A DNA stretch of 64,000 bases from Selaginella moellendorffii (taxonomy: Eukaryota; Streptophyta; Lycopodiopsida; Selaginellales; Selaginellaceae), in assembly GCF_000143415.4 (NCBI RefSeq), contig NW_003314262.1:1043960-1107959 (forward strand), read 5' to 3'. The first letter of the stretch is position 1. Each line of letters begins with the position of its first letter. Below the pieces are notes generated by a model that saw only the letters and a program-made list of their open reading frames with translations, had not been told where the DNA came from and made no database searches. Of this stretch, positions 11,204 through 23,859 are shown one piece after another. A program made the position numbers and the translations under genes.

Positions 11204-14182
11204 CCATTGCAGCAGTTCCCCCGCCAGTCAATGCCACAAGTGGCAGTGAGGAAACTGGTGAAGAAGCTACACATGCAGCTGCAGTCTCAATTATGGTCCA
11301 GATTATCATGCTGGGAATATCGTTCCTTGTAGGACATATGCTTAGACGCAACAAGATTATGGTGATTCACGAGGCTGGAACTGCGCTTGGGCTTGGTACG
11401 TTGCTGTTTGTCATTTTTCGTTTGTTTTCAACCTTATGTGCTTCCTAGAGTCATTTGAGAGTTTGTTTAGGGGTTCTTGTTGGACTGTTCGTACGCCTTG
11501 TCGGACAAGCACAAGGTTTCAGGTACTTCCCTTTGTCTTTCAATAAAGATTCTGATCGAAGAACTCGATCAGGTCATGGATTAATTTTAACGAAAAATTT
11601 TTCTTTTATTTTTTGCTCCCCCCGATCATATTATATCCTTTTATTTCTTCTCTGAGGCATGATCTTTGTGTCCTTAACCAACTTATATCTACTGAGTCAG
11701 GCTGGAGTTTGCGCAGTGTAAGCTGCAACCGTGAGAATATTATCACATGCCTCCTCATGTTTTAAACGCAGAAACCATTTTTCCACAACTTCGGAGCCAT
11801 ATGTGTCTTTGCATTTTTAGGAACCGCTATCTCTACGTTTGGTGTTGGAATTCTCATGCAAGTCTTTGAAATCTCCACCATTTTGTAACGCTTATATGCA
11901 TGTTTTAGCAGTTACATTTTTGGAACTCTCAATTGGACTTACTCAATGCCATTTTTAGCTTGTCTTGCTTATGGTGCTCTGATATCAGCAACCGACCCTG
12001 TCACTGTCCTTGCAATTTTTCATGTAAGCTACAGTTACAAAGCCAACAACATTTTGCCTATTGTCCTTTCAATACAGGCTTTGGGAGCAGATGCTAATTT
12101 ATATGCTTATGTCTTTGGAGAGTCAGTGCTTAACGATGCTGTGAGTAATGTTGTTCATTAGCCTGAAACAATGTTCTTCGTGTGTCTCAGGTGGCTATTG
12201 TCATGTATAAGTGAGTCTGCGAAAAGAAAAGACCCATTGTCGGTTTTTTTAGTTTCATATTTTTTAATTTGTGGCAGGACAGTTCTCTCCTTTATCAAGC
12301 ATCCAGAAAGCACGGGCATTTTTAGTGCATTTTGGTTTTTCATTGCGATTTTTATTGGATCTTTTTCAATTGGTGCGTTAAGCAAATATTTCATCGTATA
12401 CAAGCTGATCATGCGTATCTGTAGGTGTACTGACGTCTATGCTTAGTGCGGTCATGTTTAGGCATTGTGGCCTTCAAGAAAAAGGGTAGGTTCCTTGTGT
12501 TTTTTTTTTTTTTTTTGTAACGTGTACCTTTTTCTTTGCAGGCTTGCTATTCTAGAATCATGTCTTATGGCACTATTTCCCTATCTTGCATACAATATGG
12601 CAGATGCTCTTGAACTATCTGGGATCGTAGCAATACTATTTGCAGGCATTGTAAGTTCTCCTTGGTGATAGATTATTTACATTTCATTATTTAGACGATG
12701 AAGTATTATACTGCTCCTAATCTCTCATCAGAAGCACAACAAATTACAACAAGTTTTTTTGGAATGCTTTCAAAACTTTCTGAGACATTTGTGTAAGCGT
12801 AGACAAGTCGCTCTTCGAACTGACAATAAAAACAGGTTTATCTATATGGGTGTGGCTCTTTTCCTAGAAGAACAGAGCTGGAACAACTTTGGGTTCACAG
12901 TGTTCACAATTGTATCCTTTTTAATGAAATTTGAGCAGTGCCAAAGGTTTCTTTAACTTTGGTGACAAATTGTAGATCAGTATATTGGTTGCAAGGTACA
13001 GTTTTTCCTAAACATAAATACTCTGACTGTTTGTATTGTACAATGTAAACAGAGCATGGAATGTCTATCCTTGTGCTGCCCTGGTCAACAATTTTAGAGA
13101 ACCAGCAAGACAGATACCCATGAATCAACAGCACGCTCTTTGGTACGGTGGTGAGTTTCCTCGTCTGAAGAAGAACATTACATCTCTAAATAAAATCTCA
13201 GGTTTACGAGGAGCTATGGCCTTTGCGTTGGCATTGCAGTCTGTTCAGGACATCCCTGATCATCATGGGCGGGTGATGCTAACCGCTACAATGTTCACAA
13301 TATTTTTCACGGTTGGCTTTATTTGTGTTGAATTTATAAAGCAGTCTCAGATTATTTTAATTTACTTTGAATTTCAGGTTATACTGATTGGTGGCACAAC
13401 GTACTACGCGCTTATGTATTTAAATATTGAATGTCATGGACCAGATTATCATGGAGCAGAGGTATCCTGTAACATCACACACACAAGAACTTTTAACAAA
13501 CGCCTTTGATTGTAGGAAGAGGAGACCATAATGGAAGAACAAGAAGATGTATTTTTATGCATGCATATATACTAATTGTCTTGGTCCCGGAGTTTTGTTG
13601 CAGGAAACAATTGAATATGATTGTAATGTTGATGGCTTTGGCATTAAGGCTTTGAAAAAGCAGAAAGCACTAATCAAGAATAAGCTGCGAAAGCTGAAGA
13701 ATTATGAGTTCGTTATTTCAACCCCTTTCTTTCGTGGCTGACATTATGTTTCTTTATGCAGAACATCGTTCGCAACTTTAGACAAAAAGTATTTAAGGCC
13801 GTTTTTTGTACCTGAGACAGTTTCCGAAGGCACAACATCTCAGGATGTAGAACTGCAAGAACGTAAGTTTTAAAGGGATTTTAGTAAAAAATACGGCCTT
13901 TTTGCTCTTCTTACAGAGATGAGTCAAAATATTGCGAGAATGTCTGCAATACACAAGCATGAGGCAGAGCTTGCTAGAATAACACAAATAGAAGAACACC
14001 AAAAGAGAAACAGCCAGCAAAGTTATTTTTCTCAGCAACGATCTGTTGCCCAGCCAACAAGCTCTTACATTCAACCAGAACATTACACTGACAGTTACAC
14101 AAACTATAACCCGGAAAGATACCCAAGTTACTCGTTTGATGGCTACTACAATACGAACGACACCAATCGTGAAAATAATTAG
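11204..14182 (+). CDS. NHX6-like: Endosomal Na+(K+)/H+ exchanger, NHX5/NHX6 (NHE6-like) type
   Basis: A monovalent-cation/proton antiporter of the CPA1 family, expected in Golgi/endosome membranes. About 17 small exons splice into one frame. Conserved pieces: [18 protein letters not shown] and [10 protein letters not shown] (11204-11395), [10 protein letters not shown] (11471-11522), [11 protein letters not shown] (from 11573; the amiloride-site region FFLFLLPPI), [26 protein letters not shown] (about 11909-12023), [18 protein letters not shown] (about 12078-12138; the catalytic-core Asp of this class), [47 protein letters not shown] (12692-12791), [21 protein letters not shown] joined to [12 protein letters not shown] (13201 on), [29 protein letters not shown], and a Gln/Tyr/Asn-rich tail ending at TAG 14180-14182. 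Introns are mostly 50-150 nt with GT-AG ends. No stop or frameshift was seen in the parts I spliced, so this is the one host gene here that looks functional. Confidence 0.85.
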
Positions 14183-15409
14183 CTTTGAAATTTGAGGTTG
14201 TCAAAAATTTCCCTTTCAGTGAAAATCAGATCTTAGCCATTTTCCAAAAATTTAGATAAGAATCTACATTATACACACCACTTCTGACGTTTTCCCAGAA
14301 ATGTTTTAGCTAGACTATCGCCCTCACATTCCAGAAAAAAAAAAAAATGCTATGTGAGATTCTGGACAACATATGGGCTGCATCCTGTTGTTCAATAGGA
14401 AAGGCCACAGAAACCAGAAGGAATACTAGAAGCTTATACTCGTGTATAAAGAATCTTGGCCCAGCAATTGACTGCCACAGTCTCGCCTAGCAATTGTCAC
14501 TGCTCCCGATCTGAGGAAGATGAAGCTAGTAAATTCTTCTGTGTATGCATTCTTACTTTCCTTTCTCCTTGTGAGTTATTTTTACTTTCACATTTTCAGT
14601 CGAGGATTTTTAGTTTCTTTCTCCTTTCTCTGAGCTTTATTTATGCTTATCTTTGTACAGGGCAGCGACAACCCTTTAGAATCGGCCCTGATTTTGAGTA
14701 TAGGTCTACGAGCTATGGGTGATATCCCGGGTAGCCTCTCTTTTCGTTTCTGTTTTTTAGTTTCTTTCTCTGAGCTTTATTAGTAAAGTTCTAGCGAGCT
14801 ACAGGTGATATCCCGGGTAACCTCTCTTTTTTGTTTGATATTTCATCATTGCACAGTATGCCATTGTGGATTTGAAAGGTTGCAGGGCTTTATCCGCTGA
14901 TCCCAGCGGCAGGAATAGCGAGTTTCTTTGCTGGCATATCAACACATACTAAAACTCGGAAATGACAGAATGAACCAGCATATAGGCATTAATGGTGCCT
15001 GCAAGCTTAACATTTAGTGGCGCAGTGAAACCATTGAGTGAAACCTTTATTAATGTTGTGCTGTGATATTCGAGATATAAGCAATGAAATGCCTCCAAAA
15101 AGGAGGCCATCAGATTGTTTTTTTCAAATTTTTTTATGTTTTACAAGCATGTGCAGAATATCGAAAGCAGTATGTTGTACCAAGTTGAAACCTTGTTGTC
15201 TGCAAATATAGATAAGCACACCCCGGCCACGAACTTCAAGCATATGCCCAGCATATCAACATCTCCTTCATCCAGCTTATGTAGCGCATCATTCATGTCG
15301 GCCATTCTCTATCTGGAATTCACATTTTCTCCCACGCATTCTCAAACTTGTTTCCATATTGTAGATTTGCATCAACACATCTCCTGCATTTGTCAAGAAA
15401 ACTGAGAAA
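14183..15409 (+). other. 3' flank of NHX gene with exon-like pieces and a tandem duplication
   Basis: Two exon-like pieces occur. One after TTTGTACAG (about 14661) reads QPFRIGPDFEYRSTSYG and meets a GTGATATCCC donor-like site. The other, near 14884-14965, reads LYPLIPAAGIASFFAGIS and ends THTKTRK then TGA, like the C-terminus of a small membrane protein. I do not recognise the protein. A segment containing TTTCTCTGAGCTTTATT and TGATATCCCGGGTA occurs twice (about 14625-14740 and 14757-14830), indicating a local tandem duplication. 14966-15409 shows nothing recognisable. Confidence 0.35.
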
Positions 15410-15664
15410 TCAGTCACAGAAATATTGAACCAGATCTTCAATAGCAGGTAGATCAGCTGTGACAATAAAGAGTAAAGCTCGCTGCTGAAACTCTCGTGTC
15501 AGCCCAGCGTACTCAATTGGATAGCCCGTGTAGAACAAGCTCTCCAATTCTCGGATGAGATATTGTAGAAACACATCCAAAGAATCTGGTCCTTTCTGTA
15601 GTTTCTCCTTTGAGATCACTGGCAGCACTAAGTCTTCAACTCTGCTTAATGCTGTCACCTCCAC
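15410..15664 (-). pseudogene. Probable CACTA (TNP2-like) transposase fragment
   Basis: An 84-codon open frame reads like the part of En/Spm-type TNP2 transposases where a conserved 'FL..LI.EL..L...G' helix is followed by 'RALLL..T.D.PA...'. Here FLQYLIRELESLFYTG is followed by RALLFIVTADLPAIEDLVQY, and the frame ends soon after. No terminal repeats were found and the rest of the protein is missing. The assignment rests on the spacing and on RALLFIVTADLPAI only. Confidence 0.4.
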
Positions 15665-17281
15665 CGTTCAGTATCACAATTTCCACGGCATAGATAGTGT
15701 GTCCAAGCATTGACTCCATTGACGTGAAACATATGGAAGCCAAGTTTCAAGGATTACCATGCTTCAATACTTGCTTCCATGGAGTAGTTTGTTCGCACCA
15801 GGAACACGGCACTTCGAGCCTTTGATGCTCTTCGTTCCATCTAGGTTCTTTCAAGCATGGAAGTGTCTGTGGTCATGTAGCAAGCCATTCACTGCACTGA
15901 TAACACTTGAAGGCAGCTCCATAGTTGGAAGGCCCATAGTCTTGCACGTAGCTTCAAAGGCTAAGATAGACTCTACAAATTTTAAAACCAGACATTAAAA
16001 TGCATTCGACTTAATTTCTAGATAGAACTTTGACGCTGCTTAGTTCTCCCTTCCTGCTTAAAAGCTGGAACAAGCTAGGAACTTGATCATCTCCTTTGAA
16101 GAGCCTTCGAACAGCCTGGGTCACGTGATGTTCATCAAGCATTGCGAACAATTTAAGAATAGCTTTCCATATCAGATCATGTCAGGGCAGTTTTGCATTG
16201 AATTTCAAGCTTTGTAGATCCCAGCTCCGCTGGGAGTAGTAGATAATTTTTTCAATTTGAAAAGATGTAGTTGTAATTGTTCAATATATTTCTTTGTCTT
16301 GCTTTCTCTTAACATGTTTATTCTATAGGTTGCTACTGAGACTTACAGCTTTGATTCCAATCTGTGCATTCTACAGCTTTACCAGGTTTACAAGTTCTTC
16401 ATGCCTTTTATAGTCATTTCTTTCCTGCACTAACTGGTTTTTCTCACAAGTTTGAGCCACAAAATCACGGACATCATGCAGCAACGGCAATAGCGACAGT
16501 TTGATGACCCTTCTGTGGAAATCCACATTCACAGCTAAGTTCTTAAGCACAATTCTCAGGAATGGAGCTCTACCTTGGCTTCACAAAAGTTGCTCAATGA
16601 AAACAGCAGCACTACCTAAAAGCTTTATCAACTAAATGACGAGGAATTGAGCAAGCATGACAAGGAAAAGAAAAAGTACACATACCTTGAGTGGTCATCA
16701 GCGAGAGAGCAATAGAAGCAGCATGAGACTGGACTGGTGCTGTGTAGCATTTAAAAGGCTGCAAAACAGAGGTGAGGCATCGGACACCAAGAAAAAGAAA
16801 GCAATGATCAAAATCAGCAAGGTAAGAAAATCATAAGTTCAATGAAGATGACGTTACCTGCTGACAAATATCACAGATGGTGTTCCCTTATCCTTATTCC
16901 CAGTGACTTCACATTGGGAGCTGAGAACTATTCCACGCTGCAGTGCTTCTGGCCTCACGGAATAAAAAACGTTCTGGTTTTTATTGAGCGCTTCCTGCAT
17001 GAATCAAGCACAGAGGTCCAGAGAACATCATTGAGAGCATCTTCGCAAGGTATGAATTGAAAGATTCTGTCCAGTCTATCTCCATCTGAAAATCCTTGTT
17101 AAAAGCTTTTGACATGGCTTGAACAATGATGCGCACAATGTCCTCCTGTCTAGAGGAGTTGAGACAGGATATTTCACAAAGTGCTCAAGGTATCTTGCTT
17201 TTGTCTTCCAACCTTGCTCTTCTCCCAAGCTTTAAACTCTACTCTCTACCAGGAAGTTTTCCTAGAACCCTCCACCCAAGC
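15665..17281. other. Unassigned stretch with exon-like minus-strand pieces
   Basis: Several minus-strand pieces look protein-like but I cannot name them: WKAILKLFAMLDEHHVTQ to SLFQLLSRKGELSS (about 16020-16180), EALNKNQNVFYSVRPEALQR to VTGNKDKGTPSV (about 16865-16990), and EDIVRIIVQAMSKAFNK (about 17080-17150). They could be exons of one decayed or intact minus-strand host gene rich in helices. Splice links between them were not established, and the assembly gap begins at 17282. Confidence 0.3.
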
Positions 17282-17381
17282 NNNNNNNNNNNNNNNNNNN
17301 NNNNNNNNNNNNNNNNNNNNNNNNNNNNNNNNNNNNNNNNNNNNNNNNNNNNNNNNNNNNNNNNNNNNNNNNNNNNNNNNN
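17282..17381. other. Assembly gap (100 N)
   Basis: Exactly 100 N, the conventional filler for a gap of unknown size. Translations across it are meaningless. Confidence 1.
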
Positions 17382-17739
17382 CAGAAGAAAGTGATCATTC
17401 AAGTCCATATGGAAGCCTTCAAAACTGGATCAAAGTTTTGATTCAGTAACTGGATCAAGAAACTTCAGCAGCACATGGAAGACAATAGCTGGATGATTAA
17501 ACTGTAACTATAACCCACACCTGAGCAGCATTCTCAGCTTTTGGTTCCAGAATGTTTTCTCAGTTTCCAATATTGATGTCAAGAGAAGTCCCTCCCTAAA
17601 GGATCAATGGCAGGACTTGTTAGATGCAAAACATTAATCTTTATGTCCATCCAGAGCGAATGCTCTAGTTAACATAGAGCATCTATCCACAGCCTCATAG
17701 ATCATTGGATTGTTAGTCGCTTGAGAATTCATAGTTTGT

Positions 17740-18150
17740 GAGTTGTTTGAGGATTGCATCGCTCAGAAATCATTGGACTATGAGTTGGCTCACAGATCAA
17801 TTAGGATTGCGAGTTATTCGATGTTCATGGCTAGGGTTGAGATTTACCAGAAAGAAAGACTGAGCTGGGCAAACAGTTTAGCTGAGTATGTGCACCCTAG
17901 ATGTGGTGCTTTGTGCACCAAGAGTGATGTTCACATTGTAGGATGTTCTGTGTATGGAAATTACTGCAGAACGAGAGGAAGCCAACTGGGTTTTGAGAAG
18001 ATGACACAGTGGAGTTTCATTGCCTGGAACATGATTGTGGTAGGGTGAATCTCTTTTGGCAAGATGGCCGGGAAAACTCAGTGTTGTGCCTCTATGATCG
18101 CACGTTGGCAAGCTCAAGCAGGCAAAGTACAAGATGCCCATGTAAACGAT
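17740..18150 (+). pseudogene. PPR protein fragment
   Basis: The frame from about 17880 reads HPRCGALC, SDVHIVGCSVYGNYCRTRGS, FEKMTQWSFIAWNMIVVG. It meets a TGA, then continues in the same frame with FGKMAGKTQ, CCASMIARWQAQAGKVQDAH. This is the about 35-residue pattern of pentatricopeptide repeats ('[41 protein letters not shown]'). PPR proteins are organelle RNA-binding proteins. At least one in-frame stop, no start and no upstream repeats: a pseudogene fragment. Confidence 0.7.
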
Positions 18151-18733
18151 GTGAAACTCCATGATGGCGGGCTTTGCTCTCTGGACAAGGATGGGAAGCT
18201 CTAGAGCTGTGGAAAATGGTCATGGTATCTGGTGCTCCAGTTGGAAAAATACCCTTCCATATGTGTACCCTCAGCAGGGAAAGAACTTTTTCCACTCACT
18301 CCTCCCCCCATCTTTTTGGGGCACTATAAACACGGTCCTCATTCCAAAAAAAAAAAAAACCTTGCCAACATATTTAGCACATTTGACTAAACCTGTTGTA
18401 GTTGTAGAACTAAAAGTTCTTTCATCCAAATGTAGTGTACGAAGAACCAGTATTACAATGCAGAAGCATCTTCCAAAATCAGAGCTGGTAATCAAAGTGT
18501 TCCAGTGGCTATGGGACAGAGGAAGAAACTACAGGGTGGTGTCGAGGGGATTTTAAGGATCAAGAATGGAAAAGATCAACACTCAACTCAGTTTCGAAGG
18601 AAGGCAATAAAACCACTCTTTCTTGGACCCTCTAGGACTCATTTAGAAGCATAGGACTTGTGGTATATCTAGAATGGGGGCTTGAGGCCCAGTTTTTGTA
18701 CTATCCTAAGGAGACAATAGAGTTTTATAAATA
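18150..18733. other. Unassigned stretch
   Basis: No gene recognised. A poly-A tract at about 18347-18359 could mark the end of a retroposed sequence or be chance. Confidence 0.4.
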
Positions 18734-21560
18734 CTATAAGGAATCCAGATCTGCTGGAATAGATAGGAAATCTGTTACATTGGTGATATGAATTCTAGAG
18801 AATTTCTTTGTGCACAATGTTTTTGTATAGATAGTATCGTTCTGGAGCACATCTTGTCCCACGCATTGTTTGATGGACATTGTAATTTGTTTCTTTGTGT
18901 TCTCCTTGAAAGCACAGCATAAAGTTGACCATGGCAAAAAACTGGCCTTGGCAAGTAGATACCCACATTCTGTAATATTTGTCCCTAAGATTTACAAATT
19001 GTTATGGAGAACACAAGCCTTATTGGAACTTGTTGTCAATTGAGGATAAATGACATATCTTTATCAGTTGGTTTTAAAGAGATTCTTGGTAGAAGGACTT
19101 TTTTTCCTTGCACACCATTATGTAGAATTTCAGCTTCTATAACATTTGGCAGTGCCTTGGTTATAATTGGTTTAGTGCCCTTACAGAGGCCTTTTTTAGT
19201 GTTGATGTTGCATAACAACATTACAATACATCCAATTTTTATATGTAGCTTATGTGGAGGCATTTCAGATGGTGTTACTGAGTTTAAAAATTCTACAGGA
19301 TAGTCCAACATGTCTTCATCCAATATGATATCAATGCTTCTATATGTTATTGTTCTGCCAATCATTCTTGAAAGGACTTGGTCATTCACTTGAAGAGAGA
19401 GCATGAGAATAGCTTTCTGTGATAGGTTTGGGTCATTTTGTTGTATGTGTTTTCTCTATCATTTGTTCTCTGGTGGTGGATGTTAGAGGTAATTTGTAAC
19501 TTCCTGGTTGAATCCTTGGAGGCTAGGTAGGTTACTATTTCTGAGCCTTGCAAGCCATGTGGACCATTTCTTTTCTTCAGAGTTCACCCTCATATTTGTG
19601 TGTAATGAGTCCAGAACTTTACAAGTCTCCACCAGACATGTAAAGTGAGGAGTTCATGCTATTTTGGACAATTTGTGTGTGACGGGCTCATTTAGAATAG
19701 GTAATGTCTGTATGAACTCTCCTCCTGTTACTAATATGATGCCACTATCACAGTTTTTTATGTCACACAAGACCCTCTCGACAGCCTTAAAAGCGTGAAT
19801 GGTACCATGCTTATCTCATCCCATAGGAGCAGTTCAGCTCTCCTTATGACCTCAGCAAGTGCTGAATTCTCTCGCAGATCCGAGGTGCATATTTCTGTGA
19901 TTGGTACCAGTAGCTTAAATGTTGAAGGAGCCGTTCAGCCAGAGTACTCGCTATTCCTGTCCATGTGACTGCTAAGAGTTTCATGTCATAAACAGTGGCA
20001 TATTTTATCAGTGTGTTAAAAAGGTATGATTTCCCCTTGCCGCTGAATCCATCAACAAAGAATAATCTGTTTGTTTCTTTTTCGTTTTGTATTGTGTTCA
20101 AGATGTTGTTAAATATGTGAAGTTGTTCCATGTTTAGTCTGGTTTTAAATAATTCAGCTTCATCAGGCCTGCATGGCATACAGCTTGTTTGGTTGTTGTT
20201 CTGTTATCTCGTATAAAATCTGGATCTAGTAACTCATAGTCAGAAAGTTTCTTGCCATGTTCCTGGAGTAATATCGACATTTCATGCAATCCATGTTGCA
20301 CTGCTTCATAGTTGTGAATTCATACCATGTCATCACATATGCTTTCCTTGAATTTATCCCATAGTTTTTTGGGATCAAGGAGCTCTCAAAAAAAAAAAAA
20401 AACATACATCACTGAATAGATACCTTAATTTTGCAGGCATCTGAAATGTCAACAACTCTTTTAAGCATTTTCCCCACCCTGTAGAAGTCCCATTTCTTAT
20501 GCAGTAGAACAGTATGTGTCATATGCAACACTGTTTAGTACCTTTAAACCACTATAGCTTGTAGCTCCTTTTTTGTAGAGCAGGAGCATACATAGGTAGA
20601 AACATTCAGGGTCATGCAGTGTTACGGCCTCTTTCTAATACGATCTCTTCCTTGCCCTAATTGAAATAAATACTTTGAATGTTTTCCAAGTGGATGTCCG
20701 GTCTTTTGATAGAATGTGATCTCCCATGCAAGTCATATCCATATATCCTCCATATTCCTTCTGATGCAGAGATATAGTGGCAGTTTCTAAAAGCCTCTAT
20801 TTTGTCTCAGTTTAGTACTTGTTCAGGTGTTGAGTTCTCATCCCTTCGAAGGCATACCTCCACACAATCATGTTGTATATGTATTTGAATATAAACTTAA
20901 CACTTTTCACAGTGGAACACGAACATTTATGTGTGCTCTGTTGTATGGCACGACAAACCTGTTGTTGATGGGTTTGTTCTTTATTAGGATGGTATGTCCT
21001 TCTTGCCACCTTCTATACTAGCCACCAACATTCTGTGTTTCTTCACAGTAATCTCTTGGGTAGTTTGACTTACATTCACCATCCTTCGTGCATGGGCTGT
21101 TTGGAAGGAAATTCAGACCTACAAGGGCCGTGTATCATGTGGTTTTTAACCATTTCATACAATTCATACAATTCTAGGTTTAGTTTAGCATTTGGCATTT
21201 CAACATTAACTATATTGTCTATGTCATCGATAGTTCTGATTTTATTATCTTTACCATGGATCACCAATATATGACAGTGTGACAGTCCTTGTTTTTGGAA
21301 TTCAATCACATAGACATAAGCATTGACTTGGCCAAATATTTCTCGTTTGTAAATGTCATCTATGAGTTCTTGTTTTGTGATGTGGAACACACATGCAACG
21401 AAGTCAGGTTTGTCTGCAGTTGTTTGTCCAGGTAGAAGGTTTTCAGTGATCTCTTTCCATTTAGGATTGCAAGTGAATGGAACATATCAGGTTTTCCATA
21501 CTTCCTCACAAGGTTCATGGCATTCTGGTAGTTTTGATTCATCTGTCATGGCCTCCAGTG
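18734..21560 (-). mobile_element. Decayed autonomous Helitron (Rep/helicase protein remnants)
   Basis: Reading the minus strand from right to left. QNYQNAMNLVRKYGKPDMF (about 21480-21540) and FHITKQELIDDIYKREIFGQ then EFQKQGLSHCHILV (21076-21390) are the Helitron helicase-like/Rep region. The HCH there fits the HUH nuclease motif. KSVKFIFKYIY (about 20870) follows. The PIF1-type helicase has GFSGKGKSYL as a degenerate Walker A (19844-20179), HKLHIKIGCIVMLLCNI and GLCKGTKPI (19036-19404), and finally IYLPRPVFCHGQLYAVLSR (18775-18966). Several frameshifts, stops and missing stretches, including the catalytic tyrosine region, show it is dead. The terminal TC and CTRR ends and 3' hairpin were not located. 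Confidence 0.85.
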
Positions 21561-22185
21561 AATGAGGATGGAATTATTATTATTTTATTATTATAACACT
21601 TTAAATTCTCAAGATATCATTATTCAGCAATCTGGGTTGTGCTGCAGCTTGGAGTGCAGATGTTCTTTAGCCATAATATACCTGTAAAGTTCAGGAGCTC
21701 ACTCATTATGAGGACATAAATGTGTATAAACTTCCAATGCCTCACATGAACCAAGGAAGAAAACTCCTCCTGGGATCTCTCTGGCTTCTTGGACACTTCC
21801 AATGCTAGTGTAGCCAGCCACAACTTAATCACAAGCCTCTTTCCAATGTCACACTGACTGGCAAACTGATGCTCCAAGAAAGTGTTGCTGTCATTTCATT
21901 AGTAAATGTATGTTGGAGTCATCGAGAGAGAGGTGGGGACTTGTGATCAGTCTATAATAGTTATCCCCATGGTTATGGATTAAACCCATGCACCAAGGTG
22001 CCAAAGTCAACTTGCCAAAACTGACCCAAGTACAAACAAATGAGAGAAACAAAACTTTGATTTACAGAAATATAGTATTTTATTGATTTACAGGATTTAT
22101 TAAAAGATTTACAAAAGCCATTCTTTATTACAATTCACATACTGCATGACAAGCTCACAAGCATGTGTAAGATTCTTAAGAGGCT
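21561..22185. other. Unassigned spacer between Helitron and gypsy remnant
   Basis: Contains a short ATT-rich microsatellite (about 21571-21595) and otherwise nothing recognisable. The right part (about 22060-22190) may belong to the 3' untranslated region of the gypsy remnant that follows on the minus strand. Confidence 0.4.
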
Positions 22186-22189
22186 CTCA

Positions 22190-23850
22190 AGTTGATTCAC
22201 GAGTTGGGTAACCTTTCCACTTAACTAGATATTCTCAATGTTTGGCACATTTAAGCTAGCATATTCCCAAAATAGCTTCCAGTTCATATTCAAGTTCATC
22301 ATCCACAACTTCTAGTGGCAAGTGAATCTCCTGTTGACATGCAACATCCATAATATAAGGAGCTAATAAATTGGCATGAAATACATTATGAATATTAGAC
22401 ATTTCCACAGGAAGATCCATGATAGGATATATCACCAAATCGTTTTAAAACCCAATAGGGTCTAACATATCTTGGTAATAGCTTCTCAGATAAAGATTTT
22501 TTTACATTCAAGTTTCGGGAAGATAGCCACACCTGATCTCACACTTGATAGGATACATCCCGACAATGCTAATCCTTATCACATCAATACTTATCCTAAG
22601 CTTTGCCCATTGCCTCAGTAGCTCTAGACCAACTTTGGCGTAGCTGCTCCACATAAGTATTCATAGTTGGGACCAACACTTTAGACATTGGTTTTGGTAT
22701 AACAATTTATTAAGGAACCTCGCAAGCATTCCCTTGTAACATCTCCCATGGAGAATAGCCAATAGTGCTGTGAAATGTGTTGTTATAACAGATTTTTGCT
22801 GTATCCAAATGATCAACCCAATTGTGTTGGTCTGCCGTGACATAGTACCATAGATAATCCTCAACTTGAGCATTCACACATTCAGTTTGCCCATCAGTTT
22901 GAGGATAATAAGCTGTACTAAACTTCAACTTGGTACTGAATAATTGGAACAGTGTGTCCCAAAACTTCCCTATAAATCTTAAATCTCTATCTGAGATCAT
23001 CTCTTTGGGAAGATCATGAACTCGTACTATTTCATCGAAAAAGAACTTTGCTACTTGATTTGCAATCAATATTTCCACATTTGGAATGAAGTGTGCAATC
23101 TTCGACAACCGATCCACAACCACTAACAAAGTATCATAACTCTTAGACTTCGGCAAGCAAGTGACAAAGTCAAGTGTCACACTTTGAATGGCCATGCTAG
23201 TGCTGGAATGCATTGCAAGTTCTTAGCCTACTTCTTAATTCTGTGCTTATATTGCTAGCATATAGGGTAGGAACGGACATAGTCCACTACATCACCTTCT
23301 ATACCAGACTAGAAAAATCCCTTTTTCAATTAAGCAAAAGTCTTTTGCTTTCCACTATGTCCCACTACCGGAACATCATGATGTTCCAGCAGAAACAAAT
23401 ACTGTAGTTCCTTAGAGGGAAGATACAATCTTTCTTGCTTATAGAATATAAGCTTATCCCGAATTGAGAAGTGAAGCTTCACATTGGTTCAACTAACAAC
23501 TTTTGTTGTTTCACTATTAGGGTTTTGCTTCGACAACTCTACACAGTGCAAGATTGCCTTTGCCAATGGATCACTACCATACAAAGCCCAATCATCCTCC
23601 AACCAATCTGAACTGATTGCAAACAGTGCCTAGAATTGAGCCTGATGACTCAATACATCTAGAACAATATTGTCTTTACCATGATTTTAATATCAAATTT
23701 AGCGAGCTTCTCTTGCCAACGAGCTTGCTTTGGCATAAGCTTAGGCTGCATAGCAAAGTATCTCAATGTATTACTATCTGTATAAACCTTGGTATGTCCA
23801 CCCAAATAATGTCTCCAGTGTTATAATGAAACAGTATACTACTCTTCGTT
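22190..23850 (-). mobile_element. Ty3/gypsy chromovirus remnant (RNase H, integrase, chromodomain)
   Basis: Minus-strand order. RNase H end (about 23640-23850): HWRHYLGGHTKVYTD, SNTLRYFAMQ. Integrase core (22710-23213): TLDFVTCLPKSKSYDTLLVV, DRLSKIAHF, EMISDRDLRFIGKFWDTLF, KFSTAYYPQTDGQTECVN, all three DD35E residues recognisable and no intron at PQTDGQTE. Then VFHANLLAPYI and LEYELEAILG (22256-22438) and a stop-broken chromodomain EYLVKWKGYPTRES (about 22190-22250). Several stops and frameshifts. RT is missing at the right, where a 250-bp repeat shared with 36.9-37.15 kb begins. It may be the 3' half of the gypsy-2 element that resumes at 37153. Confidence 0.85.
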
Positions 23851-23859
23851 AACTCAGTC

